A stretch of 64,000 bases of DNA from Phellopilus nigrolimitatus. Its lineage: Eukaryota > Basidiomycota > Agaricomycetes > Hymenochaetales > Hymenochaetaceae. Below the pieces are notes generated by a model. The model was given only the letters and a program-made list of their open reading frames with translations. It did no database searches and was not told the origin of the DNA. Of this stretch, positions 34,659 to 45,739 are shown in pieces (position 1 is the first letter of the stretch; the number at the start of each line of letters is the position of its first letter). Both the position numbers and the translations under genes were made by a program. The DNA is taken from assembly GCA_021029095.1 (NCBI GenBank), contig JAJOHG010000018.1, forward strand, positions 1 through 64,000, written 5' to 3'.

Positions 34659-36285
34659 CCTCGAAGACTGTGAGCGGTCTGTTTCCTTGTTGCGTGTCAT
34701 CTCTCCGTTGCTCTCTTTACGCTCTTTCCTCTCTTTACTGTGTTCTTTGGACCTATGTTTATTTGTGGACTAGTGTTTCAATACTTTGTCTCAAACTGTA
34801 GTTTATTCTTGGGTTCTGCTGTTTCCTAATACTATGTAAGTCCTAGATGTCCATAACAACTCCACTGAAAGTCACATCATTTGTCGCGAAATATTTATTT
34901 CCATGGGTAATATAGCTGGAGCGCGACGATTATTCTCGCTAACCCCCCATAAATTAAAGTCACGAGAGCGAACATCATTGGGTCCGCGAACTACGCTAGT
35001 AATTAACAAGACTGGCAGGTTGGTAGAATGCAAAACGAAACTCACTGGTGGCGGAAAAAGAAGGACAAGAGTAGCGCGGCTTCATAGAAGGAGACCTAGG
35101 TTTCCTCGTGGAACCCTCGATGGCACGAATGCGCGCCCGTCGTCAGCACAAAGCTGGACAGCAGCTGAGGCATCGCACCACCGACAGCGCTGGCTTCCGC
35201 GGCTATTTGCCAGCAGGCCGGACTGTCAGCTCGTCGCAGCCGAAGCTGGACTAAGTCTGACTCCATCGACCTAACCACATTATGGAAGCCACGCGCTGGC
35301 TCCGAAACGTCGTCGAGAGGCTAGATACACTTCCGCGGCTTTTGCCAGCAGCCCGGACTGTCAGCCCGTCGCAGTTTTTACTGGACGGACGACTCCATCG
35401 GACTGCCACATTATGGAAGGAGAGCTAACGATCCTATTTCGTTTCTATTGACGCGCGCCTGTGCACAAACAGGACTTGAGAAGTCACAGAAACTCCGAAG
35501 GAAAATCTACAACCGCTAGTCTCAGCTTTCAGCGCGTTTGTGAATATCATTCAGGTCTCACCAATGGTTTCACACTGCTATCTCCAGCACTACTCGTATC
35601 TGGGCGGCGACAAGGGTGGCAAGAAGCGGCCGTCGTTTTTCCCTGTGGATGTGGATTAATTTCAGAGACAAGTGGCACAGTCGAGAAACTCACCAAGCGA
35701 CGGCATTGAATGTCAGCATAGCGAGCATGGATGGGATTGAGTGAGGGTTTGGCTCAGAAAAGATAGGCGGCGATGCCCGTGCTAGTCTCGGGTGGCATGG
35801 ACTCTACGACGCTCTCGTGAGCAGGTGGCACAAGCTTGAAACGAAGTAATATGTTTACGATGGGGCTTCAAGTCATCGACAGAGGTAAGACGGAGAAGGA
35901 AGAAGGAGGTGGTGCAAGCTCTGGCTGGAGATAGTGGAGGTAGGAGAGCAAGGAACTAACGAGCAGGAGGGGCGGACCTGCGCTCTATTTATCGCGTCCC
36001 AGAGCGCGTTTCGAGCTCCGCTTGAATAGGATCGGCGTCCACCAATGGCATCATTTCCAGCCTTCAACATTTGCTTCCGGAGCCGAGATGCCATGGTCAG
36101 CGCTAATTACGGCCGCTGGTTCCGCGTGGGAAGGCGCGAGCAAATTCGGCTCAGGGATTGCAAGAACGAAGCTGGTTCGCGAAACCGTACCTACGCGTCA
36201 GCGGAGAAGTTCAGACAGCGGCGTCGGCGGCGCTGGTTACCCGTCGTGGGCGGGTGTCGGTGCTGACTTTGAGTATGGATGGCCA
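34659..36285. other. Accessory region without supported gene
   Basis: No ORF shows family features. It holds an imperfect direct duplication: 35194-35290 and 35330-35420 share CTTCCGCGGCT, GCCGGACTGTCAGC-like and CACATTATGGAAG blocks. The rest is unremarkable. Confidence 0.4.
35194..35420. repeat. Imperfect direct repeat, two units of about 90-97 bp
   Basis: Both units start CTTCCGCGGCT, contain CGGACTGTCAG and CGTCGCAG, and end CACATTATGGAAG. They are separated by about 40 bp. Not coding. Confidence 0.65.
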
Positions 36286-36287
36286 TA

Positions 36288-37082
36288 CAGTCATTCACCG
36301 GTCAATGGGACACCAAATCGCCATCGCGGACTCAACCATATTTTGCCCCTTTTTTACAAAACAAATTATGCTGGCAAGTAAACAAACTACTGTAGAATGT
36401 CCTCACAGAATCTTGTATAAAAATAAGGAGAAATAAAAGAGGTACAGTGAAAACAAAAAGCTGTGACCTTTTTGGTCCTCACCGCTCAATGGGACAGTAG
36501 CTTTCCCACGACCCTGACCACAATAGTGCAGTAACTACGAGTGATACCGACCACCAAATGATATGGTAAGTGCATTTACCGGTAGATACAGATGTACTCT
36601 TCATGAATATGCCTCTAACCATGTATTTTTATCATGTTGAGTAATAAAATTGTCTTCGAAGTCATCTAGGACACTTACAGGACTTCTGTAACACCTGTGA
36701 CCTGTTGATAAGATAGTGCATATATACTGTCATTCTCGAGATCCGCTCAAATTCTCTTTCACATAACATCATGCTTACGTTTCAGAGATATTCTCCTCTC
36801 ATTATATGAAAAATCAGTGCTGGTCCAAAGGGACAAAATGTGTGCAGAAGGCAGAATGTATTGTGTCACGCCAAGTTGCAGTTACCATTTTAGTACACTT
36901 CGACAGTATTTTGAGCATTTCTCAAGCAATACTGAGCCGGGCTGGCTCACACTTGGTATACAGTACTTTGGTATATATTTAAGCTTGAAATTGCAAAACT
37001 AATTGGAAAAAACGGTCGAGAAATGGTGTTTTAGGCGAGTGTCCCATTGACCGGTGGTGTCCCATTGACTGGTGAATGACTG
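36288..37082. mobile_element. MITE, 795 bp, TA-flanked (Tc1/mariner-type)
   Basis: The left end reads CAGTCATTCACCGGTCAATG then GGACACC. The right end is its reverse complement with one mismatch, preceded by a second adjacent copy of GTGTCCCATTGACCGGTG. TA flanks both ends (36286-36287, 37083-37084). An extra internal copy of the motif (CGCTCAATGGGACA) lies near 36485. The interior is AT-rich without transposase. Confidence 0.75.
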
Positions 37083-37084
37083 TA

Positions 37085-38090
37085 GGTAACGCGTTAGAAG
37101 AGAAACTACTGACTCTATGTCTGACGTGACTGGCCGCTTCAGTCTTAACAGGAAGTTGGAACTGAGCTTTTGGCACTTTACGCTCGCACTATGCACGGGC
37201 TTGCTGGTGCTTGCACGCAGAAAGACAAGACTAACCCGGAACGCCAGAAGTTTAAGAAACATGTTAGACAGTCTCTGATATGACTCTTGGGGGAAACACG
37301 AAGAGCTCGAAGGGGCGGTGTGGTGTGGGAATCCTCGTCACGACCGTGACAAATGGGTGAAAAGCATGAATGTACCTTATTTATTTTTCTTGAGTAAGTT
37401 TGAACTGACATTTTAGACGAAGCGTCTTTAGCGAATGCAGAATAATGCCATGCCATAGAGAGTTAGAACGAGAAAGTCAATCAAATTTGTAAAGGAATCT
37501 CATTATACTGCTATGTAGTCAGCTGCCAAAATCATATCTAACCTTCACTCGCGCTCTCTCCTGCTCCACTTCAGGCACCCCCCTACAGAAGACCTATTAG
37601 GTTAGACTTGCCCATAGGAAGTAGCCACCTAGGAGGTCCTGTTTGGTTATATGAATCCCATGGCCGTTGGGCGTGCCCATATGCTTGGGCACGCCCAATT
37701 GAGGGAATTCCCAGGCGTATTTCAGGGTCTTTGGGCATGCCCATCCATGGGGAATCCCATAACTTGTCACTGGCTGTCAGGGGGGCCTGGTATGGGATTT
37801 CCCAGATAGTTGGACCTAATTGTAGAAATATTTTCCCTGTTGCATGCATTGTATCTAGCATTATATTAGTATGCTGTAGTACTAATTACGGCCTGGGCTA
37901 CGGTTTGAACTGGTTTGGGCTATATGGAGGTTGGTTTAAACAGGGTTGGATGCAGGTTGGTTTAGATCAGCCACTGGCAGGGCATTAATACCCTGATCCT
38001 TTCGGACCATGGCATGCACTTATACATTGTTTTGTGTACATATACCCCACTGGATTAGGGTATTCTCGAGTACAGACATCCACAAGGATG
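37085..38090. other. Accessory region without supported gene
   Basis: Short ORFs only. A perfect small hairpin TTGGGCGTGCCCA / TGGGCACGCCCAA lies at about 37667-37700, built of the same motif as the minisatellite at 39.05 kb, followed by palindromic GGGATTTCCC-type strings. Confidence 0.35.
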
Positions 38091-38109
38091 CTGTTGTTGG
38101 CTCTCCAAA

Positions 38110-38345
38110 GCCATTCGGGAGGGCTTGTAAAGCTGTTCAATTGGCAGTAGTGACAGGTGGTGCGTACAAAGGGTAGGGACGTAATCAACACAGGCTGAAA
38201 CCTTGCTAAGCGGTGCATACAAAGGGCAGTGCGTACACTGCCCATCACTACTGCCGATTGAATGGGTTAGCAAGGCTTCAGCCTGTGTTGATTACGTCCC
38301 TGCCCTTTGTTATTTAACAAAGGGCAGGGACGTAATCAATGTGGG
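38110..38345. repeat. Nested inverted repeats (hairpin-forming)
   Basis: The stretch ACAAAGGGTAGGGACGTAAT and following (38166-38209) recurs inverted at 38267-38310, and its start recurs again in the original orientation at 38317-38340. A perfect 8-bp hairpin GGGCAGTG-CGTA-CACTGCCC lies in the loop, and TTCAATTGGCAGTAGTGA also pairs with TCACTACTGCCGATTGAA. Confidence 0.75.
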
Positions 38346-38605
38346 CTGAGGGTTCACTAAGCCATTCAATTGGTTATTAGGAATCCACAAAGGTAATTCT
38401 TATAGCAAAGCAGCAGCACAGAGTGATCACACAAATCAGAGGCTTCAGATGAGTAAGAAAAAAAATGTCACAATCATGATGAACTACAGTGCTGAGTAAG
38501 ACAGAGGAAACATTACTAATTGACCATGAGAGACCATAAGTGACCATGAGTAATACTAATTATCTAATATCAGTAGTAGTGACTGGCAGTGTGTACAAGG
38601 ACACC

Positions 38606-39050
38606 CATCCTTGGGCATCCTGCAAAAAGGTGTACTCCTGAACATCGTACTGATAAAAGGAGCCTTAAGGAAGGAATTAACTTAATAAATGTTTGAGATA
38701 ACCGCCGTGAGTTTTGCAGTTCTGCCTCCAACTAAGTGTCGAACTATTCTTCCAATACATGTTGAGTCTGGGCAAGGGGAAGAAGGTGGGATGTCATGTG
38801 GATGTGCTCTTGCCGATCCATTGGTTTATTGCCAATGTCGAGACACAAGAGCACATCCAAATGACGGCTCATCATCTTCTCCTTGCCCATATTCAACATG
38901 TGTTGTAAGAATAATTCAACATTTAATTGGAGGTAGAACTGCAAAACTCATGGCAACTGTTTTAATAATATAAAGTTCATTCCTTCCTTAAGGCTCTTTT
39001 CATCATTACGACGTTGAGGAGTACATTTTGCTGCAGGCCATCTTTGGGCA
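38606..39050. repeat. Foldback palindrome, two imperfect arms of about 200 bp
   Basis: Left arm (about 38606-38815) and right arm (about 38846-39050) are reverse complements with scattered mismatches. Paired blocks include CCTGCA...TGTACTCCT, AGCCTTAAGGAAGGAA, GAGTTTTGCAGTTCT, ACATGTTGA, GGGCAAGG and TGGATGTGCTCTT. The loop is about 30 nt. Because of this, both strands give similar short ORFs, which should not be read as genes. Confidence 0.85.
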
Positions 39051-39410
39051 TGCCCACATCCCATCTTTGGGTGCGCCCACATCCCATTTTTGGGCATGCC
39101 CACTCTCTGGGCGCGCCCATAATTCATTTTTGGGCGTACCCACTCTTTGGGCGTGCCCACAATTCATCTGGGCGCGCCCACTTCATTTTTGGGCGCACCC
39201 ACTCTTTGGGCGTGCCCACAATTCATCTGGGCGCGCCCACTTCATTTTTGGGCGCACCCACTCTTTGGGCGTGCCCACAATTCATCTGGGCGCGCCCACA
39301 CTTCATTTTTGGGCGTGCCCACTCTTTGGGCGTGCCCACAATTCATCTCTGGGCGTGCCCACACTTCATTTTTGGGCGGACCCACAACTCATCTTTGGGC
39401 GGGCCCACAA
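39045..39410. repeat. Minisatellite of GGGCGNGCCCA motifs
   Basis: About 18 copies of a near-palindromic 11-mer (GGGCGTGCCCA, GGGCGCGCCCA, GGGCGCACCCA and variants) spaced 15-24 bp apart. From 39181 a higher-order unit of 59 bp (CTTCATTTTTGGGCGCACCC and following) repeats exactly once more at 39240 and with changes at 39301. Apparent forward ORFs through it are an artefact of the repeat. Confidence 0.85.
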
Positions 39411-39566
39411 CTCATCTTCGGCTTCATCCTTGTGCATGCCCATGAACAAGATAGATAGCAAGATAGAAAATAATCAGACTATAAGCAAGGCTGCTTACTA
39501 ATCTACTCCATACCCTGCCACATTCACCAAAACCCGAACGCTACGAAGACCTTGACACTAAACTAA

Positions 39567-40639
39567 TTAATCATGTCCGTGCACATATCTGTCTTCAATA
39601 GCAGGGTTGTAGACCTGCCCATCTTCAATATCTGGATCATTTGAGAGCGATCCCCCTCCCCACACGTGAACACCATTTACTGTGTAGCCAGGAGGGATAC
39701 CGACCATCTCACCTGTCGCCGGGTCAACGTATCTCCAGAATTCATCAGTACGTCTACGCTCGCCACGATGCGGCGGCAGTCCCGGGACACGACAGGCTCC
39801 GTTCCCATCCGGATATTGCCACTCGTAGCTAACCAAACCGTCGTGCGCATCAAACTGGGGTTCAGAAGAATCCCCAATGCGCGGCCGCTTGGCAGGTGGC
39901 CCTTCTCCGTCATCCTCGGAGTGACGGATGCGATGATCAGCGCGCTGATCTGCGACGTGAGGTACAGAGGCCGGATTAGTCGAAAGTGGCAGCGGAGGCA
40001 GCGGAGGCGGTAGCGGAGGCAGCGGAGGCGGCAGCGGCGGCCGGGTCTGTGTGGAAGGCGCAACTGAAACGGCACGTCTGTCGGGTATAGGCACATGATT
40101 AGAGGATGGCACGGCTGATTCTGCACGTGATGCATGCTGTGACGACGCGTGGCCAGGGAGTGGCACTGTCTCCCGGTCAGGAGGCATAACGGCTGGGCGT
40201 GCAGGTGGATGATGGGCAGGAAATGAGTGCGGCGGAGCAGGTACACCAGCACCAGAAGGCGCCGCGTCATCATTGAGATTAGCCACCAGCTTTTGGTATG
40301 CGGCGCAGCGACTCAAAGTGAGCAGAGGGCGGCCGCTGACAGATGTAACGACGGCCTTGTCCGCATTCGCCTTGAGAACCCCAGTAGCGTATGCTAAAAC
40401 AAAAGTCAGCGGCGCACTCGAAATCAATATAGGCACGTACATGAACTCATGTCGACGAATCTCATGACTTGTCCTTTAAACTCCGAAAGGTCCTCCTTAT
40501 TTCGCAACGCCCATTGCTCCTTCGCGATCGCGTCAGTAGCTGCTGTAACCTCCCGGTTACAACTGCCGATCATTATTAGATAATCATTTCCTTTCTCGTA
40601 ACGTACACTTCTGCGCGCGCGCAGTAATTCGAGTTTCAT
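39567..40639 (-). CDS. Unknown proline-rich protein, agaricomycete type
   Basis: Two exons, 40639-40441 and 40393-39567, join in phase to 341 aa. I do not recognise a domain. The N-terminus (MKLELLRARRSVRYEKGNDY) is probably helical; the middle has a polyproline run (PPLPPPLPPLPPPLPPLPL); then KRPRIGD, a possible nuclear signal, and a C-terminus rich in Tyr/Trp/Gly (FWRYVDPATGEMVGIPPGY). It lies next to a Gag-like ORF on the other strand and amid repeats, so it may belong to a mobile element or be a lineage-specific gene. Confidence 0.5.
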
Positions 40640-41035
40640 TCTTCTCTCACTCGAATTACAGGTATGCGCGCTATTGTATTAATTAGATTCTTCTCTCACT
40701 CGAATTACAGAACATTCTCCAGTCTGTCTTAGTGTTCACACCCTCTCGGTGTGTTCCACTTTTTTTTTGACTTTGAGAACCCTGTACCGCGCGCAACAGA
40801 CGGCTGCCACCGTCTGTAGCGAGTGGCATTCGAGTTCCAGACCGACTGTTGTCGTCTGGACAGCCTTCAATCACAGCAGGTGATCCGACCGGCTTTCCTG
40901 GACCCTTCCCGAGCCCGTGTCACCGCGTGATCGTGCCGAGGAATCCGTGCCACCTTCTCCCGGGTAGTGCCACCCGCTTCGTTCTGCTCCAGGGAAGTCG
41001 CCGTCACTTCCGAGCAATTGTCTCTTTCTGCCACC

Positions 41036-41947
41036 ATGTCTGCCACGAACACCCGCTCGCTCGCTGTGCTACAGCATCCCAAGATGTCTCAGATCCCAAT
41101 TGTTACGGAAGGCACCTGGTCAGTCACGCTCTTCACTACCTGGAAGAGTGCGTGCGAGGACTACCGTATCGCTGCCGACATCGACACCGACGAAGAACTC
41201 ATCCGCCGCGCTGCTCGCGGTCTTAAGGGCCGCGTCATCCGCAACTGGTTCTCTCCGCAAGCCGCTGCTCTCCAAGCCCTCGACTTTGACGCTTTCTCTC
41301 TCCTCTTGCGCCCGGTTGTCCTCGAATACGGCTGGGAGTCCCGCACAAAGGCCGAAATCCTCGCTCTCCGACAGAACGGGCGTAAGGCAAACGACTTCTA
41401 CTACGAGATCCTTGAGAAAAATGACGCACTACTGGGATCTACGTATGTATTCGATGATCGCGCGATCCGCGACCTCCTCGAAGCCCACTGTGACGAGGAC
41501 GTTCGCAAGGAGCTCGAAGTTCCGGCCATCCACGGGATCGCCAACTTCGATGCCTGGCTCCTCGCTGCCTTCGAAACCGATGAAAGAGTCCGACGTCAGC
41601 GCGACTCGCTCAATGCCGCCCTGCGTGCCCAAAGCAGGCGCGCCCCGGCTCCGCAGTCTCGCCCTGCACTCGCTACCCTGCCAACCACAGCGAATGCACC
41701 TGCACGCACCCGCGCACCTGGCCCGGCCCGTGCTGTCGACTTTGGCCTCACGCCACGCGAAGGTGCCATCCTCGCTCGTCACCAAGGCTGCTACAACTGC
41801 CGCCACTACTACACCAACCATCGCGCTGCCTCCTGCACGCTCCCTGTCTCTTACCACAACAAGAGTGTGATCAGCGACGCGGAAGGAGATCATAAGCGCC
41901 CACCCAATGTGCCCACCAGTACCAACCACCCAGGTAATACATTATAG
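41036..41947 (+). CDS. Gag-like retrotransposon protein (relic, no pol found)
   Basis: A single uninterrupted ORF of about 303 aa, with the ATG at 41036 in a strong context (GCCACCATGT). The N-terminal two thirds look like a retrotransposon Gag helical domain (TWKSACEDYRIAADIDTDEE, ALRQNGRKANDFYYEILEKN). A C-terminal knuckle CYNCRHYYTNHRAASC has spacing C-X2-C-X6-H-X4-C rather than the classic CX2CX4HX4C. No protease, reverse transcriptase or integrase follows before 42400, and no LTRs were seen, so it is either a solo relic or a domesticated Gag. Confidence 0.6.
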   Translation: MSATNTRSLAVLQHPKMSQIPIVTEGTWSVTLFTTWKSACEDYRIAADIDTDEELIRRAARGLKGRVIRNWFSPQAAALQALDFDAFSLLLRPVVLEYGWESRTKAEILALRQNGRKANDFYYEILEKNDALLGSTYVFDDRAIRDLLEAHCDEDVRKELEVPAIHGIANFDAWLLAAFETDERVRRQRDSLNAALRAQSRRAPAPQSRPALATLPTTANAPARTRAPGPARAVDFGLTPREGAILARHQGCYNCRHYYTNHRAASCTLPVSYHNKSVISDAEGDHKRPPNVPTSTNHPGNTL

Positions 41948-42529
41948 GGTAATTACCACTTTTCCAAGGGGCTACCTACCACGGTAATGTGGTAGTATTA
42001 CCACCGGGGCCCTAGGTAGCCAGGGCTTGCCTGCCATGCCGGTGCAAGGCTTCCCGGCATGTCCGGCAGATCCTGGGGCTTATCCTAAAAGGGACAGGGC
42101 TCTTGTGGCGGGCAGGAGAGTGATTACAAATACTTTCAGGGTGTATAAATCAATTATAAATCTTTCGCTTAGGTGTAAAAACGTACCGAGCGGCGCGCAG
42201 ATATTACGCTGCTTTTCCGCTTCGCCGCTCTCCGTTGCCTGCCGTTGCCCGCCGTCCCGCCCACTGTTGCTGATGTCGGGCCTTTTTTTTGCTTTTTTTG
42301 TTACAGAAAATAAATTTAATGTTTATTATACAAATCAGCATAATTAGCTAAGATACTGCGTGCACAAAACAAATATGGGGGGAAAGAAAAGAAAAGAAAT
42401 TTAAAAAATGACGAGCGCGCTGCGTATCCGCACGCTTGCTTCGCTGCCCTGCCCTCTCCTGCACCCATAATTCTACCACCCGCATTCACGCGCTTGCTCT
42501 GTCGCCTCTCAAGGCTGCTCAAGCGCAAG
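41948..42529. other. Intergenic, GC palindromes, no supported gene
   Basis: Around 41935-42050 are alternating inverted pieces (GGTAATTACC; GGGCTACCTACCACGGTAAT against ATTACCACCGGGGCCCTAGG and GTAGCC), then poly-T tracts. No gene. Confidence 0.35.
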
Positions 42530-43380
42530 GAGGCGGCCGATGTTCTCGCCGAAAGGAGAGGCACGCCACACAAAAGGCGGCAGCGGCATTTGTGCACGAG
42601 ATGGGCGGGAAAACACGGCCTGGCGATATCCTCGTAAACTCGTCCATGCGCGGCACATGCAGAATGCTCTTGCGCGGATGGCGAGGCAAGCGCGGCAGAT
42701 GAGGCGTCCCAGGTTGGTGGAACAAGACGTAGTAGCGGACCTTGCGAGCGTGATGTAACAGCGCTCTGTGTTGAAACCAGGTAACGACGGTGCTGCACAT
42801 GCCTCGAATGGTGACAGCATCTGCACGCGCTGAACAATCGTACGGTGCTCATCTGTGCACAGCGCGCGTTGAGTGCTCTTGCGTGGGTAGCGAGGCGAGC
42901 GCTTCAGACGAACCATTTTCGGATGGTGGATCAAGATAGAATCGCGATTTTGCGAGCACGAAAGGCGCTGAACGACAATAGGAAGCCGTGTGATTTCGAA
43001 GGGAGGCGAGGTCGTCGACCGGTGGAAGAGAACGGAGTAGCGGACCTTGCGAGCCGAACGACAAGAGAAGCCAACGCGATCGTCGAGGCGAGGCGAGTAC
43101 TGCAGACGAAGTGTCTTCGGACGTTGGAGCAAGGCAGGATAGTGGATGTTGTGAGTACGAAGGCGACGCGAGGCCTGAGACGCGTAGAGAGGAGTAGCGG
43201 ACTTGCCGAGTGTTTGATGACAAAACATGTGCTTATGCTACTCAGTGGAAAGAAACAGAGTAGCGGACCTTGCCGAGAGTTTGATGACAAAACATGCGCT
43301 TATGTTACTCAGTGGAAAGAAACAGAGTAGCGGACCTTGCCGAGAGTTTGATGACAAAACATGCGCTTATGTTACTATGT
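42530..43380. repeat. Diverged tandem repeat block ending in a 66/67-bp triplicate
   Basis: The motif GTAGCGGACCTTGCGAGC and decayed relatives recur between 42660 and 43190. From about 43193 three fresh units follow, starting TAGCGGA at 43195, 43261 and 43328 (periods 66 and 67 bp), each with TTTGATGACAAAACATG. The last is cut short at about 43377. Long ORFs on the minus strand here have no family features. Confidence 0.75.
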
Positions 43381-43420
43381 ACTCACGTGCCTTTATTCAA
43401 TAAACAGCTTGTCTGCATCT

Positions 43421-45371
43421 TTACTTGTGCACTCTCGCACGACGTGTGCTTCTCCCTATCACTCCATCACCGTCGTCGCTATCGCTCAGCTTTCTCTTCT
43501 TGACCTCCATGCTGGCGAGCATCGATCGCAAAACCCATAGAACATCCCCAGCAGCTCCGTCATACGTATCGATGTCTGCCTGTGTCTGAAGCCCGGCCGC
43601 CCAAAACACCAATGTCGTCAACACAATGAAAATACCGTTCGGGCCGCCCTTCTTTAAGATTGACCAGTCCGCGCACGCATCGAGCTCGCTCTGCGGGAGT
43701 GGGAATATGCTGGACTCCCTGCGAGGCCCGGGGGGTTGAAGTTTATTGTACCACGGCTTCCAGACGGCGGCGTATCTAGCGGCGAGTGGTGCGATGGGTA
43801 GCTTAGCGTAATCGCGCCCTCGCTTCATCCACCAGTCGACCTCGCTCGGTCGGCCTTGCTTCGGAATTCTCTCACCTGCTCCCTATTGTTTTGTTTTGTT
43901 TTGTTTTAGCTTTGTGAATACAAGACATCGCGGCCGAGTGAGAGAAAAGGTACGTACTGGAAATCCTAGACGAAATTCGAACTCAAGCCAGTGCTTGATC
44001 AACGAGTCGGCCAGGTCACCCTTCAAGTGGCGCTGTAAGAAGGCTTTGGCCCCCGGGATCCACGTGCACGCTTTTCGCTGGTGCGGGTCCTGTATCGACG
44101 CCGGATCAAACATCAATGGCGCGGCGGCTGTGGTACCTGAAGCTCGAGACACGGGTGTGGGAGACACCCCGCGCGGAGGAGCTGAAGACTCGGAGCAAGC
44201 GGGTGATGGGTCGCGCGGAGCGTTGGGCGTGCCGCTTGCTTCTGCTGTCACGCTGCTCCGGTTGCCACGAGACACTGATTCGCTATCAACCGACAAGTTG
44301 CGCGCGAACAGGTTTTTCGTGCCGTCGACCGGAGCAACGGATTCGACAACGGAGTGGTTCGGCTCCACAGGTGAGGGAGACGCCCTGCGCGGAGGAGATG
44401 AAGACTCGGAGCAAGCGGGTGATGGGTCGCGCAGAGCCGGCAACGCCTTGGACGTGCCGCTTGCTCTCTTTGGAGCGCCGGACGCGATGAATTCTGTTGT
44501 CACGCTGCTCGGGATGACCGGAGGATGAACTTCGCTGTCAACCCTCGAATCAGCGTGCACGCTGCCAAGGTCCTGGCATGAAGTAGTAGCCGCTGTATTC
44601 AGCGAGGGGTCGAACGCGAACAAGAATTTTCCGCCATCAACCGGAGCAACGGATTCGACAACGGAGTGGTTTGACTCTGCCTGTGCGGACTCATGGAGCA
44701 CACGCTCAACTGAATGCAAATCGTCGTCGGGGATTTCTTGCGAATGCGCAGTGATTTGCGCATCACTTCTATGTCTCGTTGATCTGCGTGGCGCACGATG
44801 TGCCTCCGAATTCACTGTTGAGTCCTGCTTCTTCGTCCTGGGTTTGGGCTTCGGTTTCTCCTTAAAAAGACTCAGACCACCATTCGGACCAGTGATCCCT
44901 AAATCCAACATCAACTCCTCCCTCTCCTTGATCCTTTCCGCGCGCTCTTGCTCGTATAAGGTGAGCTTCGGTTCATTATGCTTATTCTTCTTCTTTGTAG
45001 GCTTCTCCGTACTACCACCTGATGGATCGACGGTCTCCGAGTCATCATCGAGTGGATCAATGGTTTGAAGGCCGACGTCGTCTAAGTCGATGTCATCCTC
45101 CCTATCCTCCCTATCCTCCGCATCATCGGCGCTCGCCTGCTTCTCCGTTCCATCTACTGGTTGCTCTTCGCTCTCGTTGGATTGCACGAACTTCGGTGTA
45201 AGTGAAAATTGCTTCCGAACGGCTTTAGCTACGACAGAAAATAAGTTAAAATTAAAATTAAATTTAAGGTAAGTACTAATTCGTAAAGATGAGCGAAGGC
45301 CACTTACGAATGCACTTAGACGCCCATTTACACGCGATGTCCTGCACTTGAGAGTTGAAGTCCGGGTGCAT
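43421..45371 (-). CDS. Unknown agaricomycete protein, possibly transposon-associated
   Basis: Exons 45371-45308, 45228-43958 and 43882-43421 join in phase to 598 aa. The conserved-looking ends are MHPDFNSQVQDIACKWASKC at the N-terminus and WLEFEFRLGFP, EVDWWMKRGRDYAKLPIAPL, WSILKKGGPNGIFIVLTTLV and VLRSMLASMEVKKRKL at the C-terminus. The middle is disordered and acidic and contains an internal duplication: NHSVVESVAPVDG occurs twice, and RDPSPACSES twice. I recall similar proteins as multi-copy, unnamed families in mushroom genomes, but no function. The gene looks intact. One intron contains a (TTTTG)n tract. Confidence 0.6.
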
Positions 45372-45642
45372 CAGGAAACCTTAAAATACTAGCCGAGACT
45401 CTGTAGCACTACCGAGTTACTATAGCAACATAGCCGGCTGTAGTTTGCCATCAACTCTGCAGCACTACAGAGATGCTTTAGCGAGGTAGTGTGTAGTTTC
45501 ATTAGTGCATTTAGCTGTCCTAGCACCCTTAGCAGTGTAGTGTTTAGGTGTCATAGTCAGTTTAGAAGCTTGTAGTTCTGTAGATGAGTAGGGAAGATAT
45601 TACTGCAGGTGGTCGGGCAGTTATTTCACTTTCTTTGCTCAT
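45372..45642. other. Intergenic, no gene seen
   Basis: AT-rich with scattered GTAGCACTAC/TGTAGTGT-type words; probable promoter of the minus-strand gene ending at 43421. Forms the left border of the gene-fragment mosaic. Confidence 0.3.
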
Positions 45643-45739
45643 TCAGGAACTCGGGGTTGTACTATTGTGAGAAATACAATATATTGCAGCCCTACATAGG
45701 TACATTGAGAAGCTACTACACATACTGCTCACGGAAAAC

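Noticed and set aside
38689..38973. Two opposite, similar small genes
   Set aside because: Their likeness is caused by the palindrome; neither has a domain or conserved start.
39045..39410. CRISPR array
   Set aside because: Units are near-palindromes with short, non-unique spacers in a eukaryotic genome.
39014..39501. Long forward ORFs of a repetitive Cys/His/Trp-rich protein
   Set aside because: All frames stay open only because the minisatellite unit lacks stops; no start context or family.
42509..43228. 239-codon minus-strand ORF
   Set aside because: It runs through decayed tandem repeats, has no family features, and shares its composition with the repeat.
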